Source: Vibrio navarrensis (lineage in GTDB: Bacteria > Pseudomonadota > Gammaproteobacteria > Enterobacterales > Vibrionaceae). From it: 64,000 nucleotides of DNA. Under the pieces are notes generated by a model. It had not been told where the DNA came from. It saw nothing but the letters and a program-made list of their open reading frames with translations, and made no database searches. Positions 1-9,363 of this stretch are shown here, piece by piece (the first letter of the stretch is position 1; every line of letters starts with the position of its first letter). The stretch is from the NCBI RefSeq assembly GCF_015767675.1, contig NZ_CP065217.1, positions 3,410,001 to 3,474,000 of the forward strand. Direction: 5' to 3'. The position numbers and the translations under genes were made by a program.

Positions 1-1014
1 TTGAGCCCACGTAAACGCGACTATCAACTGAGTTCAGGCCGCCTATTACTGACCGAAAACCTGTGCCGCGATGCAAAAAACAACGCCTTGTATGGCTGGA
101 AAGCCACCCTCACACAAGACAAAACCACCTTCAATGGCTGCGCGACCACTTCCAATGTCGATGCTACGGCCAGTTGGAGCGGCCTATACACGGCGACCTC
201 AACCCAATCGGCCGGGTTTTCTGTCCATCTGGAATTAAAGGCCGACCATAGCGCGCAAACCCGCTATCTCTACGCCGACCAAGAGCGCCCGCTCCTAGAA
301 CATGGCTACTGGCAGCAGTTGAATCCCAATCAAATTCAAGTGGTGATGACCCGTCACCAAGGGCAAAAACTGATCACCGAACGCATTTTTACTCGCACAG
401 GATCACAGCTCAAAGCGGAACAAGAAAAGGTCGGCAGCGTGGTTTACCCTATTGCTCAAGGTGGGCTGGTACTTTACCCCGCGAAAGCGTCCTCAAACGC
501 CTCTGTCGAACCTGACACTGAGCAACAAGTGGCGTTACCAAGCAGTGGCGACATCAACGCCAGCGCCGACTACAACGCTAAAGTGGACAGTGCCGTGCGC
601 GAGTACTTTCGCTTGCACAAAACCGACCCGAAAAATAACCAATATCGCTGGCTCACCTACGATCTGAACGGCGATGGTCAGCCTGAGCTGCTTACTCAGC
701 TCGACTGGTGCGGCTCTGGCGGTTGTACCTTACTGATTTTTGAAAATCACGCCAACCAGTGGCGCTTTAACAGCCGTATCACGTTAGTGCGCAGCCCTAT
801 CTATCTTGGCACGCAGCGCACCGCAGGCTGGCAAGATCTTATTTTTGAGATAAACGGCGGCGGCGCAGCATCAGGCAAACACCGGATGCAATACAACGGC
901 CTTAGTTACCCACTCAACCCAAGTTTGGCACCAGAGGCGAGTGCGGCGCAGATAAGCGGCGTCAAACTGTTTGCCGATGGCATCAGCCCGGTGCGAGATG
1001 GGGTGCGCTTGTGA
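1..1014 (+). CDS. Partial envelope lipoprotein-like protein (COG3650/NlpE-like)
   Basis: The reading frame is open from the first base, so the true start (probably with a lipoprotein signal) most likely lies upstream and the TTG at 1 is only the window edge. The first ~50 residues end in the pattern W-x-A-x-L...GCA of COG3650-type envelope proteins. Residues ~60-155 resemble an NlpE-type beta domain. The C-terminal third (~200-315) has an acidic D-x-N-x-D-G-Q-x-E calcium-loop-like motif and a C-G-S-G-G-C turn. No catalytic residues are evident. It reads into the DTW gene with a one-base overlap (TGATG), so the two are probably co-transcribed. Function is unknown; the domain calls are from sequence resemblance only. 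Confidence 0.5.
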   Translation: MSPRKRDYQLSSGRLLLTENLCRDAKNNALYGWKATLTQDKTTFNGCATTSNVDATASWSGLYTATSTQSAGFSVHLELKADHSAQTRYLYADQERPLLEHGYWQQLNPNQIQVVMTRHQGQKLITERIFTRTGSQLKAEQEKVGSVVYPIAQGGLVLYPAKASSNASVEPDTEQQVALPSSGDINASADYNAKVDSAVREYFRLHKTDPKNNQYRWLTYDLNGDGQPELLTQLDWCGSGGCTLLIFENHANQWRFNSRITLVRSPIYLGTQRTAGWQDLIFEINGGGAASGKHRMQYNGLSYPLNPSLAPEASAAQISGVKLFADGISPVRDGVRL

Positions 1015-1607
1015 TGGCGCAACCTTGCCCGCATTGCGGCTTTCTCCACCAGTGCGTGTGCGGAGATATTCCACAGATAGAGAGCTCGCTGCGTTTCGTT
1101 TTGCTCCAGCACCCAAATGAGCCAGCGCGTTTGAGCAACAGCGGCAAACTGTTGCACTGGTTTGGACTTAAGGTCGAACGCATGATTTGGCAACGCCAAA
1201 CGCCACCACCACAGTGGCAGGCGCTGATGGAAGACCCGGACCTCTACCCCGTGTTGCTCTACCCGCATCCACAAGCGCAAACCTTGCCTCAGGTACAACA
1301 AAGCAGCGCGGATCAGCAGCGTCAAAGCGTGTTTGTGATTTTGGATGGCACTTGGCAGGAGGCGAGGAAAATGCTCAATAAGAGCGAATGGCTGGCGCAA
1401 CTGCTCTGTTTGAGCATCAGCAGCCGGGCGGAATCGGCTTACCAATTGCGCCGCAACCAGCAACCGGGCAATTTGTGCACCATGGAGATCGCCGCCGAGC
1501 TTTTAGCGCAAAGTGGCGAGGTAACACAGGCGCAGCAGATGCAGCAGTTTTTGCAGCACTATTTGCAGGTTTTCCACGCGGACCGAAGTGGCCACTCATT
1601 CAAGTGA
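1014..1607 (+). CDS. DTW-domain tRNA aminocarboxypropyltransferase (TapT/YfiP family)
   Basis: Family members transfer the 3-amino-3-carboxypropyl group of SAM to a uridine of tRNA (acp3U). The N-terminus carries a zinc-type C-x2-C...C-x-C cluster (CPHCGFLHQCVCG). The signature D-x-T-W is present as LDGTWQEARKM near residue 113, followed by the conserved S-R...Y-x-L-R-R and C-T-x-E segments. At 197 aa it has typical DTW-domain length. ATG at 1014 is chosen over the GTG one codon earlier because it overlaps the preceding stop (TGATG), which suggests translational coupling. It converges with the FIST-EAL gene; no obvious terminator hairpin lies in the 49-base gap. Confidence 0.8.
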   Translation: MAQPCPHCGFLHQCVCGDIPQIESSLRFVLLQHPNEPARLSNSGKLLHWFGLKVERMIWQRQTPPPQWQALMEDPDLYPVLLYPHPQAQTLPQVQQSSADQQRQSVFVILDGTWQEARKMLNKSEWLAQLLCLSISSRAESAYQLRRNQQPGNLCTMEIAAELLAQSGEVTQAQQMQQFLQHYLQVFHADRSGHSFK

Positions 1608-1656
1608 GGAAAGCACAACAGCCAGGCCAGCCAGCCTTGCTGTCGCCGTCAAGTAC

Positions 1657-4149
1657 TTAAAACAGCCGTTGCGGCTCACCTAAGAAATAGCCCTGCAAGT
1701 AATCCACCCCCATGTCCTGCACTATCTGGCAAACCTGCTGGTTGTGAACAAATTCCGCCACGGTTTTTGCATTCAACACTTGGCACAATCGCACCAGTTG
1801 GTTGGCAATTTTGCGCTGCTTCTCATCTTGATCAATATTGCGGATCAAGCTGCCATCGAGCTTAATGATTTCCGGTTCCAACTTGATGATTTCGTCAATA
1901 TTAGAGTAACCAGAGCCAAAATCATCGACGATGATGCGCGCCCCCAAGCGACGAAAGTGACTACACACTTCGATCATCCGCCCGTAATCTTTAATTTGCT
2001 CCGACTCCAACACTTCCAGACCAATGCGGCTGGGATCGTTGAGCTGGCTAATCGAAGCTTCAAGCAGCAAGAGGGTTTTGTCGCTGAGCAAATCTTGTGG
2101 CGACAAGTTGATCGAAAACGCCTCCTGCTTATCTTGCATGTAGTCGAGAGTGCTTTGGATCATATGTCGGCTTAAACGAGTGTAGAGATGGGTGCCCGTG
2201 ATAATGGGGAGAAACTGCCCCGGCAACACAATACGCCCGTCGTTTTCCACAATGCGCACCAAACACTCTTTGGCTGAAGGCGTTTTGCCATCGGCGTGAA
2301 AAATCGGCTGCGCATAGGTCACGATGTTTTGCTGCAAGATGGCACGGCTGACACAACCCAGCCAGCCCAACTGTTCGCGGCGCGCCTCTTCACTGACTTG
2401 CACTTCTTTAGCGTCACAAATGTGGGTGTTGTTACGCACCCCAACCCGACGTGCTTCAATTGCTTTGAGCAAGAGTTCATCACCGCTGGCATTGGGGAAA
2501 TCACGCCGGCTCGCCAAACCGCCACAGAGTGAAATGGAGAGATAGTCGACGTGTTCAAGCCCGGAGGGTTCAAAATTGGTTTGTTCAATCAGATCAGCGA
2601 ATCGGGTGAAGAGCTGTTTGATGGTTTCACCGCACAGCCCGGCGCGAAAGACAAACGCCCACTCGCCCACCCCTATGCTGTAGATATGCAGATTCGCCCC
2701 TTTGCCAAGGCGCTTGCGCAGCCGCGTGGTAAAGTGAGCCGACAACATCTGCAACAACTCATCACCGACTTGATAACCGTATTTCTCATTGATGTGGTTA
2801 AAATTGAGCAACTTGAGGGTCAGGAGATGCTCGTCCGCTTGAATATCATTGAGATACTCTTTAAGTGCAATACGATTGGGTAGACCCGTGCGGCTGTCGC
2901 GGCGATAGCTCTCTTGCAAACGCATCGCCTGACGCTCAAGCTGGTACTCCATATGCGCATTCATGTTATCCAGATCAGCGATGGCACTGCGGATCAAACA
3001 GAACAGCGGTGAAATGCTGCTGCTGATCTCATTGGAGGGCAAGTGAAAACGCGTCACTTCGTCGCTTTCACGCAGCGCCAAATAGGTCAGGCTATGATGC
3101 AAAATCTCCAGCGAGGCGCCTTCACTGTACACCTCTCCCATGCAATAACTGCCATTGGTGGTGGCCAGTTCATTGAAGGCACTCACCTCCTCGGCACCAT
3201 CAATAAAATCGAGCCGCGAAGCGCAGTTGTAGATAAACACCGATTCTGGCTGATGCATCGCCAACTCCATAACGCCATGCTTTAACTGTTCCAGCGTCAA
3301 AGAGGGGTGGTTGTAACAAAAGCGAACCTCATCGCCTACTTGCCAGTCACGGTCAAACGTCATGCTGCCATCGGCATGGATATCGCACACCGAACACACT
3401 TCTTTCTTGTTGTTCACTTCGCGATAAAGCGGGAAATTGATGAGCTGATTCAAAGAGATGTCACGATTGTCTGCCAGATAGTGCTTGTACACATCATAGG
3501 CCGACTGGTTACCCAGCGCGATTAATCGTCGCCCTTGCGCCGCTGTCACCTTGTGATACATCCCGACCGGGTTCCACTCCGAATAGGCGCGCGTCCATAC
3601 TTTCAGCGCGTCACCGTGCAGCGCGACCGCCACCGCCGCGTTGTGATACACCTTCTCTTGATGCAGCACCCAGCAGCCATCTTCGGTTGCTTGAGCCAAA
3701 CCACCAGCCACCGGAGGGCAAGCTTCTTCACAGCGAAATGCGCTATAGATCGGATAGTCGACCCGCTGCACTTGCACGGCAAAACTGACCACTGCGCAAC
3801 TGGCAGGAGTGAGATTGAGCGCATGACGGAAATCGTAACTGTCGAGATCGGGCGCACCGCTATAGGGTTGCACGGCGGAGGTAAGTTGCGTATGCGTAAA
3901 CTGACTAATGACGATCAAACAGCCGTGATGAAGAATTTCACCAGCATTGATCATGTGGCGAGTGCTGTGTCCGATGATTTCAGCACGCGGCAACTTCATG
4001 CGAAGAGAGCGGGCATAAGCTTCGGTCACCGACGCTGACTGAGCAGAAAAAAGCTGAATCAAATAGGGGCTATCGACTTGCCAATCATAGCCTTGTATCT
4101 GTTCTTGTAACTGCTCGAGATCATCCGCCCAGAGAGAGAAAGTCTGCAT
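1657..4149 (-). CDS. FIST-GGDEF-EAL cyclic-di-GMP signalling protein
   Basis: The 830-aa protein has an N-terminal FIST sensory region (FIST_N about 30-215, FIST_C about 225-380), a short coiled coil (~395-420), GGDEF (~425-580) and EAL (~590-830). There is no signal peptide or membrane segment, so it should be cytosolic. The GGDEF signature has become VGEWA, so cyclase activity is unlikely. The EAL signature reads ECL, but the later catalytic elements remain: INLS, E-x-x-E-S, VDDFGSGYS, IKLD, VAE and the terminal Q-G-Y. It is probably a phosphodiesterase tuned by a small ligand at FIST; FIST domains are thought to bind amino-acid-like ligands. It lies 118 bases downstream of yigB on the same strand. 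Confidence 0.8.
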   Translation of the reverse strand: MQTFSLWADDLEQLQEQIQGYDWQVDSPYLIQLFSAQSASVTEAYARSLRMKLPRAEIIGHSTRHMINAGEILHHGCLIVISQFTHTQLTSAVQPYSGAPDLDSYDFRHALNLTPASCAVVSFAVQVQRVDYPIYSAFRCEEACPPVAGGLAQATEDGCWVLHQEKVYHNAAVAVALHGDALKVWTRAYSEWNPVGMYHKVTAAQGRRLIALGNQSAYDVYKHYLADNRDISLNQLINFPLYREVNNKKEVCSVCDIHADGSMTFDRDWQVGDEVRFCYNHPSLTLEQLKHGVMELAMHQPESVFIYNCASRLDFIDGAEEVSAFNELATTNGSYCMGEVYSEGASLEILHHSLTYLALRESDEVTRFHLPSNEISSSISPLFCLIRSAIADLDNMNAHMEYQLERQAMRLQESYRRDSRTGLPNRIALKEYLNDIQADEHLLTLKLLNFNHINEKYGYQVGDELLQMLSAHFTTRLRKRLGKGANLHIYSIGVGEWAFVFRAGLCGETIKQLFTRFADLIEQTNFEPSGLEHVDYLSISLCGGLASRRDFPNASGDELLLKAIEARRVGVRNNTHICDAKEVQVSEEARREQLGWLGCVSRAILQQNIVTYAQPIFHADGKTPSAKECLVRIVENDGRIVLPGQFLPIITGTHLYTRLSRHMIQSTLDYMQDKQEAFSINLSPQDLLSDKTLLLLEASISQLNDPSRIGLEVLESEQIKDYGRMIEVCSHFRRLGARIIVDDFGSGYSNIDEIIKLEPEIIKLDGSLIRNIDQDEKQRKIANQLVRLCQVLNAKTVAEFVHNQQVCQIVQDMGVDYLQGYFLGEPQRLF

Positions 4150-4267
4150 ACGCGAGTGAGTCCTGACGTTGTGGCTTAGTAAAGAAACTAAGATTATGTT
4201 CTATTTATGAGAAATCTAATCTACGTATCTTTATTGGGCTTTGCCAGCTTTGCTCGTTATCAGCTTG

Positions 4268-5002
4268 TTAAGATTGAGAGTGTGCTTGCAAAAGCGGCAG
4301 CAATTGACGCAATTCTCGGATCTCAAGATGGGGCAGGCTTCGCGCTTTCGCATTGCGGTACAAGCTTCTATGGGTGGTGTTGATCCAACACGACATAAAT
4401 CCGTGCTGATTGGCGGCAGCGACGTCTTTGATCAGATGATCGCCCACATGCAGAATGTGCGCTGGGGAACATGGCAACATCGACTGCGCGAGCAGAAACA
4501 GATCCGCTGCGGGTTTCGCTGCGCCATCTGGCCCCGCTTGCAATACCGCCTTAAAGTAAACATCAAGGCCAAGCACTTTGGTATCGACGTTGCCATTGGT
4601 GATAGCCACCAGCGGAAACTCACCAGCCAAGGCACTCAGTACCTGATGCGTTTGTGGCGGCACGGTTAAACGGCTGCGCCAACTGAGCGCCACTGCCACC
4701 CCTTCTTTGGCCGCCTGTCGCGCTTCTGCGGGCGCGTAACCCAATTGCAAGAACGCCGTTTGCAACTGTTTTTCTCGCCATAATGTCACATCGTGGCATA
4801 CCGCTGGGTGCTTGCGGCTGACCGCGGCTTTGATCTCTTGCCATTGCTCCGCACGAAAACGCTGTGTTTGCGGGTGTTCACGGTGCAACCAGCTCAACAC
4901 TTCCGCTTCCATGCGCGCCACCACTGGACGGTTGTCGTACAAGGTGTCGTCCAAATCGAACGTCAGTGCTTTTATCGGTGCCAGTGAGCGATAGAATTTC
5001 AT
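4268..5002 (-). CDS. yigB: HAD-family phosphatase YigB
   Basis: A 244-aa haloacid-dehalogenase-type phosphatase; the E. coli homologue dephosphorylates the riboflavin intermediate 5-amino-6-(5-phospho-D-ribitylamino)uracil. Motif I is FDLDDT (nucleophile D16, D18), motif II is ITNGN, and motif III is HVGDHLIKD with the metal-binding acidic pair. The start codon overlaps the xerC stop by four bases (ATGA), the same arrangement as in the enterobacterial dapF-yigA-xerC-yigB operon. It is the distal gene of the lptM-lysA-dapF-DUF484-xerC-yigB run. The family is clear; substrate specificity is inferred from synteny. Confidence 0.88.
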   Translation of the reverse strand: MKFYRSLAPIKALTFDLDDTLYDNRPVVARMEAEVLSWLHREHPQTQRFRAEQWQEIKAAVSRKHPAVCHDVTLWREKQLQTAFLQLGYAPAEARQAAKEGVAVALSWRSRLTVPPQTHQVLSALAGEFPLVAITNGNVDTKVLGLDVYFKAVLQAGPDGAAKPAADLFLLAQSMLPCSPAHILHVGDHLIKDVAAANQHGFMSCWINTTHRSLYRNAKARSLPHLEIRELRQLLPLLQAHSQS

Positions 5003-5949
5003 TGTTCTTCCTCTTTGCGTTGCGCTGATTTTTTCCGCGCTCTGGGGTGAGCTTGGTCATACACATCCGCTAAATGCTGAAAGTCCAAGTGGGTATAGAT
5101 CTGCGTGGTGGAGATGTTTTCGTGCCCCAGCAGCTCTTGCACCGCGCGCAAGTTATTGCTCGATTCCAACATGTGCGTGGCAAAAGAGTGGCGCAGTTTA
5201 TGCGGAGTAATGTGGCTTGCCACCGCCTGCTTTTGTCCCCATTGTGCCATGCGCTTTTGCACACTGCGATGGGAAATGCGCGCGCCCAACTTAGAGACAA
5301 ACAGCGCATTTTCACCCGGCGCGGCTAAGCCACTGCGAATTCTTAGCCACTTGCCGACCCATTGCACCGCCATGCCCGCAAACGGCACTTTACGCTCTTT
5401 GTCACCTTTACCGATCACGCGAATTTCGCCGCTGCGCAAATGCACATCTCGCACATTGATACTCACCAGTTCCGCCAAACGCAATCCCGCGCCATACATG
5501 AGCTCCATCATGGCGCGATCGCGAATCGACAGCGGATCATCTTCATTCACTTCGAGCAGTTGATTGACTTCATCGACATCGAGATTTTTCGGTAGCGGGC
5601 GTTTTTTCCTCGGTGCAGAGACCCCTTTGGCGGGGTTGGCGACGATTTCCCCGCGCAAAATGAGAAAATCAAAAAAACTGCGTAACGAAGAGAGACGCGT
5701 GGCCAAGCTGCTGGCTTTCATGCCTTCACGCATCCCTTTGCCCGCTAACTGGCGAACCCAACTGGCATCGACGTCATGCCACGCCTTGACGTTCATCTCC
5801 GCCAGATGCTGCGCCATGGTTTGCAACTGCTGTTTGTAGTTGCGCTGCGTGTGCAAACTCAGCCCTTTCTCGCTGCGCAGAAATTCGTAGAAGCGATCCA
5901 GTGGCTTTTGCAGGCTACTTGGCAGAGGAGTGCTGGGCGTTGTCGTCAT
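4999..5949 (-). CDS. xerC: Tyrosine recombinase XerC
   Basis: XerC acts with XerD at dif to resolve chromosome dimers at division. The 316-aa protein has the SAM-like N-terminal core-binding domain (~15-100) and the catalytic domain with the full R-K-H-R-H-Y set: R in GAGLRLAEL, K in GKGDKERKV, H-x-x-R in HKLRHSFATH, H in LGHENISTT and the nucleophile Y in QIYTH. A longer open frame exists upstream, but the ATG at 5949 matches family length. It overlaps the 3' end of the DUF484 gene by 35 bases, and its stop overlaps the yigB start. XerC rather than XerD is called from the operon context. Confidence 0.93.
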   Translation of the reverse strand: MTTTPSTPLPSSLQKPLDRFYEFLRSEKGLSLHTQRNYKQQLQTMAQHLAEMNVKAWHDVDASWVRQLAGKGMREGMKASSLATRLSSLRSFFDFLILRGEIVANPAKGVSAPRKKRPLPKNLDVDEVNQLLEVNEDDPLSIRDRAMMELMYGAGLRLAELVSINVRDVHLRSGEIRVIGKGDKERKVPFAGMAVQWVGKWLRIRSGLAAPGENALFVSKLGARISHRSVQKRMAQWGQKQAVASHITPHKLRHSFATHMLESSNNLRAVQELLGHENISTTQIYTHLDFQHLADVYDQAHPRARKKSAQRKEEEQ

Positions 5950-6619
5950 CGTAGCTTTGCCATAGCAGGGTTTGTGCAAGGTGGGCAACCACCAAAGAGA
6001 GATGGCGCAAGAACAAGGTATCCATATCGGGTTGGAAATGGCCGCCATCTTCACTAGAGAAAGCCAGCACGCCGAGTGTCTGCTTTTTCACCAAAGGCAA
6101 AATCACGTAGGAACCCATTTCTGGCACGTGCATATCACCAAACAGCGCCTCGCGATCCACTTTACGCAAACGACCCAAGTAGGCCTCTTTGCCATTGAGA
6201 TGTGTGGTGGCAAAGCGCTGATAGTGCTCTTTGCTCAGTTGCGCGCTGGCATCACATTGGCTAAACAGGCGCACATAAGCGCACAAGCCAAGTTGTTGCG
6301 CTTTCTGCTCAATGGCACTGATCACTTGCTTGAAATCGGTGCACTTTAGGATTGTGCCTTGCAGATCCATAAACTGATAAAAAGTCCGATCGTTGCTGGC
6401 CGCCAATGACATCAGGCCAGTGATCTCTTCTTCCAGCTCTTCAATGCGCTGACGTTGACGATTCAGTTGCAGATGCACTAACGGCACGGCGCCCAAATCC
6501 GGATGCGGCAGCGACAAGCGATCCACCAGCTCAGGACGTTGCATAAAAAAATCTGGGTGATCTTTCAGATACTCGGCCACCACTTCTGCGCTCAGTGTAT
6601 CTGCTTCTATATACGACAA
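5915..6619 (-). CDS. DUF484 protein (YigA family) between dapF and xerC
   Basis: DUF484 proteins are short, cytosolic and GAF-like, of unknown function, and almost always sit between dapF and xerC. The signature AEYLKDHPDFF is near the N-terminus, followed by a coiled coil (about 50-85, QRQRIEELEEEI) and a GAF-type fold. The frame stays open to a TTG at 6661 inside dapF, but I choose the TTG at 6619. It sits 20 bases past the dapF stop and has a strong GAGGGG ribosome-binding sequence at proper spacing. The upstream TTG has no such sequence and would overlap dapF. The resulting length is 234 aa. A TTG start implies modest expression. Confidence 0.78.
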   Translation of the reverse strand: MSYIEADTLSAEVVAEYLKDHPDFFMQRPELVDRLSLPHPDLGAVPLVHLQLNRQRQRIEELEEEITGLMSLAASNDRTFYQFMDLQGTILKCTDFKQVISAIEQKAQQLGLCAYVRLFSQCDASAQLSKEHYQRFATTHLNGKEAYLGRLRKVDREALFGDMHVPEMGSYVILPLVKKQTLGVLAFSSEDGGHFQPDMDTLFLRHLSLVVAHLAQTLLWQSYDDDNAQHSSAK

Positions 6620-6638
6620 AAAATTTCCCCTCGTTCCA

Positions 6639-7469
6639 TCAGCAAGAGAGCTGTCCGTCAAAGACGTGCGTTGCAGGCCCGGTCATGTACAACGGCTTGC
6701 CAGGGCCTTGCCATTGAATGTGCAGCTCGCCGCCGGGCAACTTGACCGTCACACTTTCATCGAGTAAGCCCTGCACAATGCCCACTGCGACCGCACCGCA
6801 CGCGCCGCTGCCGCAGGCTTGGGTTTCCCCTGCGCCGCGTTCATACACACGTAGGCGGATCTGGTTGCGATTGACCACCTGCATAAAGCCAGCGTTAACG
6901 CGCTCTGGAAAACGTTCATGCGATTCCAAAAGCGGACCTAAGGTTTCCACTTCAGCGGTATCGACATCATCCACCACGGTCACGACGTGCGGATTGCCCA
7001 TGCTCACGGCACCGCAAAACAGCGTTTTCTCGCCAACACGCATGATGTAGGTTTTCTCTTTCTGCTGGGCGCGAAATGGAATTTTGCTCGGTTCAAATTC
7101 CGGCACGCCCATATTGACGGTGATCTGGTCATCGTCTTCCACGTCGAGAATCATTTTGCCTTTCTTGGTGCTGACGCTGATGCTGTATTTGTTGGTCAGC
7201 CCTTTCATGCGCACAAAACGGGCGAAACAGCGCGCGCCATTGCCACACTGCTCGACCTCACTGCCATCGGCATTAAAAATACGATAGTGGAAATCCGTTT
7301 CGGGATCATAGGGCGCCTCGACCACCAGCAGTTGATCGAAACCAACGCCCGTGTGACGATCCGCCAAGCGGCGGATTAGTTCTTGCGAGAAGTAAACGTT
7401 TTGGGTAATGCAATCGACCACCATAAAGTCGTTACCCAAACCGTGCATTTTGGAAAAGTGGAAATGCAT
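6639..7469 (-). CDS. dapF: Diaminopimelate epimerase
   Basis: DapF interconverts LL- and meso-diaminopimelate, the lysine and peptidoglycan precursor. Both catalytic cysteines are visible in their motifs: C75 in EQCGNGARC and the second in [11 protein letters not shown]. The 276-aa length is standard for the family. The gene starts 9 bases after the lysA stop, so lysA-dapF is co-transcribed and the two enzymes act consecutively. No unusual feature was seen. Confidence 0.97.
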   Translation of the reverse strand: MHFHFSKMHGLGNDFMVVDCITQNVYFSQELIRRLADRHTGVGFDQLLVVEAPYDPETDFHYRIFNADGSEVEQCGNGARCFARFVRMKGLTNKYSISVSTKKGKMILDVEDDDQITVNMGVPEFEPSKIPFRAQQKEKTYIMRVGEKTLFCGAVSMGNPHVVTVVDDVDTAEVETLGPLLESHERFPERVNAGFMQVVNRNQIRLRVYERGAGETQACGSGACGAVAVGIVQGLLDESVTVKLPGGELHIQWQGPGKPLYMTGPATHVFDGQLSC

Positions 7470-7478
7470 AAAAGCTGG

Positions 7479-8732
7479 TTACTCCGGAAGAATGTGTTCA
7501 AGTTCCCACAAGCTGCGCAGCTCTTCACGCTGACGCACAAGGAAACTTTGCGTGCCATCAACCATGATTTCTGCGGCGCGAGCACGAGTATTGTAGTTCG
7601 AGGACATCACAAAGCCGTAAGCACCGGCGCTGCGCACCGCCAGCAGGTCATTTTCGGCCAGCACTAGTGAGCGGTCTTTACCGAGGAAATCACCGGTTTC
7701 ACAAATCGGCCCCACCAGATCATACGTCACCGCTTCGCCGCTGCGTGGCTTCACCGGCACGATATCCTGCCACGCTTGGTAAAGCGCCGGGCGCATCAAA
7801 TCGTTCATCGCAGCATCAATGATGGCGAAGTTTTTGTGCTCGGTATGTTTGAGAAATTCCACTTTGGTCAGCAGTACACCCGCATTCGCCGCAATGGCTC
7901 GGCCGGGCTCGAAAATCAGCTCCAGATCTTGATGGTTTTCCAGACGGCCCAGCAGCGCTTTCGCATACTCTGACGGCTGCGGCGGTAGCTCATTACGATA
8001 AACCACACCCAGACCGCCACCGACATCCAGATGGCGGATGGTGATGCCTTGCTCTTTAAGGGAGTCGATCAGCGCCAACAGACGGTCCGTGGCATCGATG
8101 AACGGCGCGAGTGCCGTCAACTGAGAGCCAATGTGGCAATCAATCCCCTGCACATTGAGGTTCTCCAGGCTTTGCGCAAACTGATAAACCGCCGGTGCGC
8201 GGTCAAACGCGATACCAAATTTGTTGTCGCGTAGGCCAGTCGAAATATAAGGATGGGTTTGAGCATCAACATCGGGGTTAATGCGCAGTGAAATCGGTGC
8301 TTTCACGCCCAGCTCACCGGCTACCTTGTTCAAGCGCTCCAGCTCAGGCTCGGACTCCACATTGAAACATTTGATGTTCAGTTCCAGCGCGCGACGCATC
8401 TCAGCTTCGGTTTTACCCACGCCAGAAAACACCACTTTACGCGGATCGCCGCCAGCGGCAATCACACGCTCCAGCTCACCGCCAGAGACAATATCAAAGC
8501 CGGAACCAAGACGCGCCAATACATTGAGTACACCAAGATTGGAGTTGGCTTTTACCGCGTAGCAAACCAGATGAGGATGGTTTTCAACAGACTGATCAAA
8601 GGCTTTCCAGTGGCGCTCTAATGTGGCACGTGAATAGACGTACAGTGGCGTACCATATTGCTGCGCCAGTTGAGACAGCGGAACGCCTTCGGCCCACAGT
8701 TGGCCATCATCCTGATAATTGAAATAGTCCAA
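7479..8732 (-). CDS. lysA: Diaminopimelate decarboxylase
   Basis: LysA is a PLP enzyme that converts meso-diaminopimelate to L-lysine. The fold-III barrel is recognisable: PLP lysine K61 in CYAVKANSN, HIGSQL, the phosphate-binding DVGGGLGV, EPGRAI, and the substrate/PLP motif CETGDFL. At 417 aa it is of normal length. It lies 47 bases after the small lipoprotein gene lptM and 9 bases before dapF. The lysine-epimerase pair here is placed as in other Vibrio and pseudomonads, unlike E. coli where lysA is elsewhere. Confidence 0.97.
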   Translation of the reverse strand: MDYFNYQDDGQLWAEGVPLSQLAQQYGTPLYVYSRATLERHWKAFDQSVENHPHLVCYAVKANSNLGVLNVLARLGSGFDIVSGGELERVIAAGGDPRKVVFSGVGKTEAEMRRALELNIKCFNVESEPELERLNKVAGELGVKAPISLRINPDVDAQTHPYISTGLRDNKFGIAFDRAPAVYQFAQSLENLNVQGIDCHIGSQLTALAPFIDATDRLLALIDSLKEQGITIRHLDVGGGLGVVYRNELPPQPSEYAKALLGRLENHQDLELIFEPGRAIAANAGVLLTKVEFLKHTEHKNFAIIDAAMNDLMRPALYQAWQDIVPVKPRSGEAVTYDLVGPICETGDFLGKDRSLVLAENDLLAVRSAGAYGFVMSSNYNTRARAAEIMVDGTQSFLVRQREELRSLWELEHILPE

Positions 8733-8779
8733 AATTCGCTTCCCTTTTTAATGGTCGACTGCTTTATCTGCTTTCATGC

Positions 8780-8896
8780 CTACTGCGACTGTTCACTCGG
8801 CGGAGTGTCGTCAGGGATATAGAGGGAGCCCGACTGCCCACACCCAGCCAGCAAGGCCACACTGAGGGTAAGCAACACAGTAAGTAATTTTTTCAT
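8780..8896 (-). CDS. lptM: LptM (YifL) small lipoprotein
   Basis: A 38-aa lipoprotein precursor: basic N-terminus (MKKLL), hydrophobic segment and lipobox LLAGC, with lipidated C19 followed by GQSGSLYIP. This is the conserved LptM/YifL signature. In E. coli LptM associates with the LPS translocon LptD/E and promotes its maturation. The position between cyaY (divergent) and lysA-dapF is the same as in enterobacteria (cyaY-yifL-dapF). The ATG at 8896 is the only start that yields a signal peptide; the longer open frame upstream is not conserved-looking. Confidence 0.85.
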   Translation of the reverse strand: MKKLLTVLLTLSVALLAGCGQSGSLYIPDDTPPSEQSQ

Positions 8897-8971
8897 TTTG
8901 CATATCGTGATTATTGATTCAATGCCCCCTATAATCGCACCACACTCAGGAAAAGCAATAGGATAGATAAG

Positions 8972-9289
8972 ATGAACAATACTGAATTTCATCAACTGGT
9001 GGATGCCGAGTTGCAACTTATTGAAGAAGCGATTGATGATTCAGGCGCGGACATCGATTTCGAAACCACCGGCAATGTGATGACGTTGGAGTTTGATGAC
9101 CGCAGCCAGATCATCATTAACCGCCAAGAGCCGATGCAGGAAATTTGGCTGGCGTCAAAATCTGGCGGCTTCCACTTTAAATATCAGCAAGATAAGTGGA
9201 TTTGCTCTAAAACTGGCATGGAGTTCTCGCAGATGGTCAAACAAGAATGCGAGAAGCACGCAGGCGAAACGATCGACTGGGTACAATAA
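8972..9289 (+). CDS. cyaY: Frataxin homologue CyaY
   Basis: CyaY binds iron and modulates IscS-dependent iron-sulfur cluster assembly. The 105-aa protein has the acidic first helix (ELQLIEEAIDDSGADIDFE) and the central sheet core with the conserved N-R-Q-x-P-x-Q-E-I-W-L-A, G-G-x-H-F and W motifs. It is transcribed away from lptM-lysA and ends at a hairpin terminator shared with cyaA. It is a single-gene unit; a GATAAG element precedes the ATG without a strong ribosome-binding sequence. Confidence 0.96.
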   Translation: MNNTEFHQLVDAELQLIEEAIDDSGADIDFETTGNVMTLEFDDRSQIIINRQEPMQEIWLASKSGGFHFKYQQDKWICSKTGMEFSQMVKQECEKHAGETIDWVQ

Positions 9290-9295
9290 AAAGTC

Positions 9296-9320
9296 AAAGA
9301 GCACCACGTGGGTGCTCTTT
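9296..9320. terminator. Bidirectional terminator between cyaY and cyaA
   Basis: A perfect 10-bp stem (AAAGAGCACC with GGTGCTCTTT) around a 5-base loop, with T-rich flanks on both strands, sits between the convergent cyaY and cyaA 3' ends. Confidence 0.8.
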
Positions 9321-9363
9321 CTATATTGGCCGCTAACTCTATTAGCCGCTGAATCGCCTCGGC

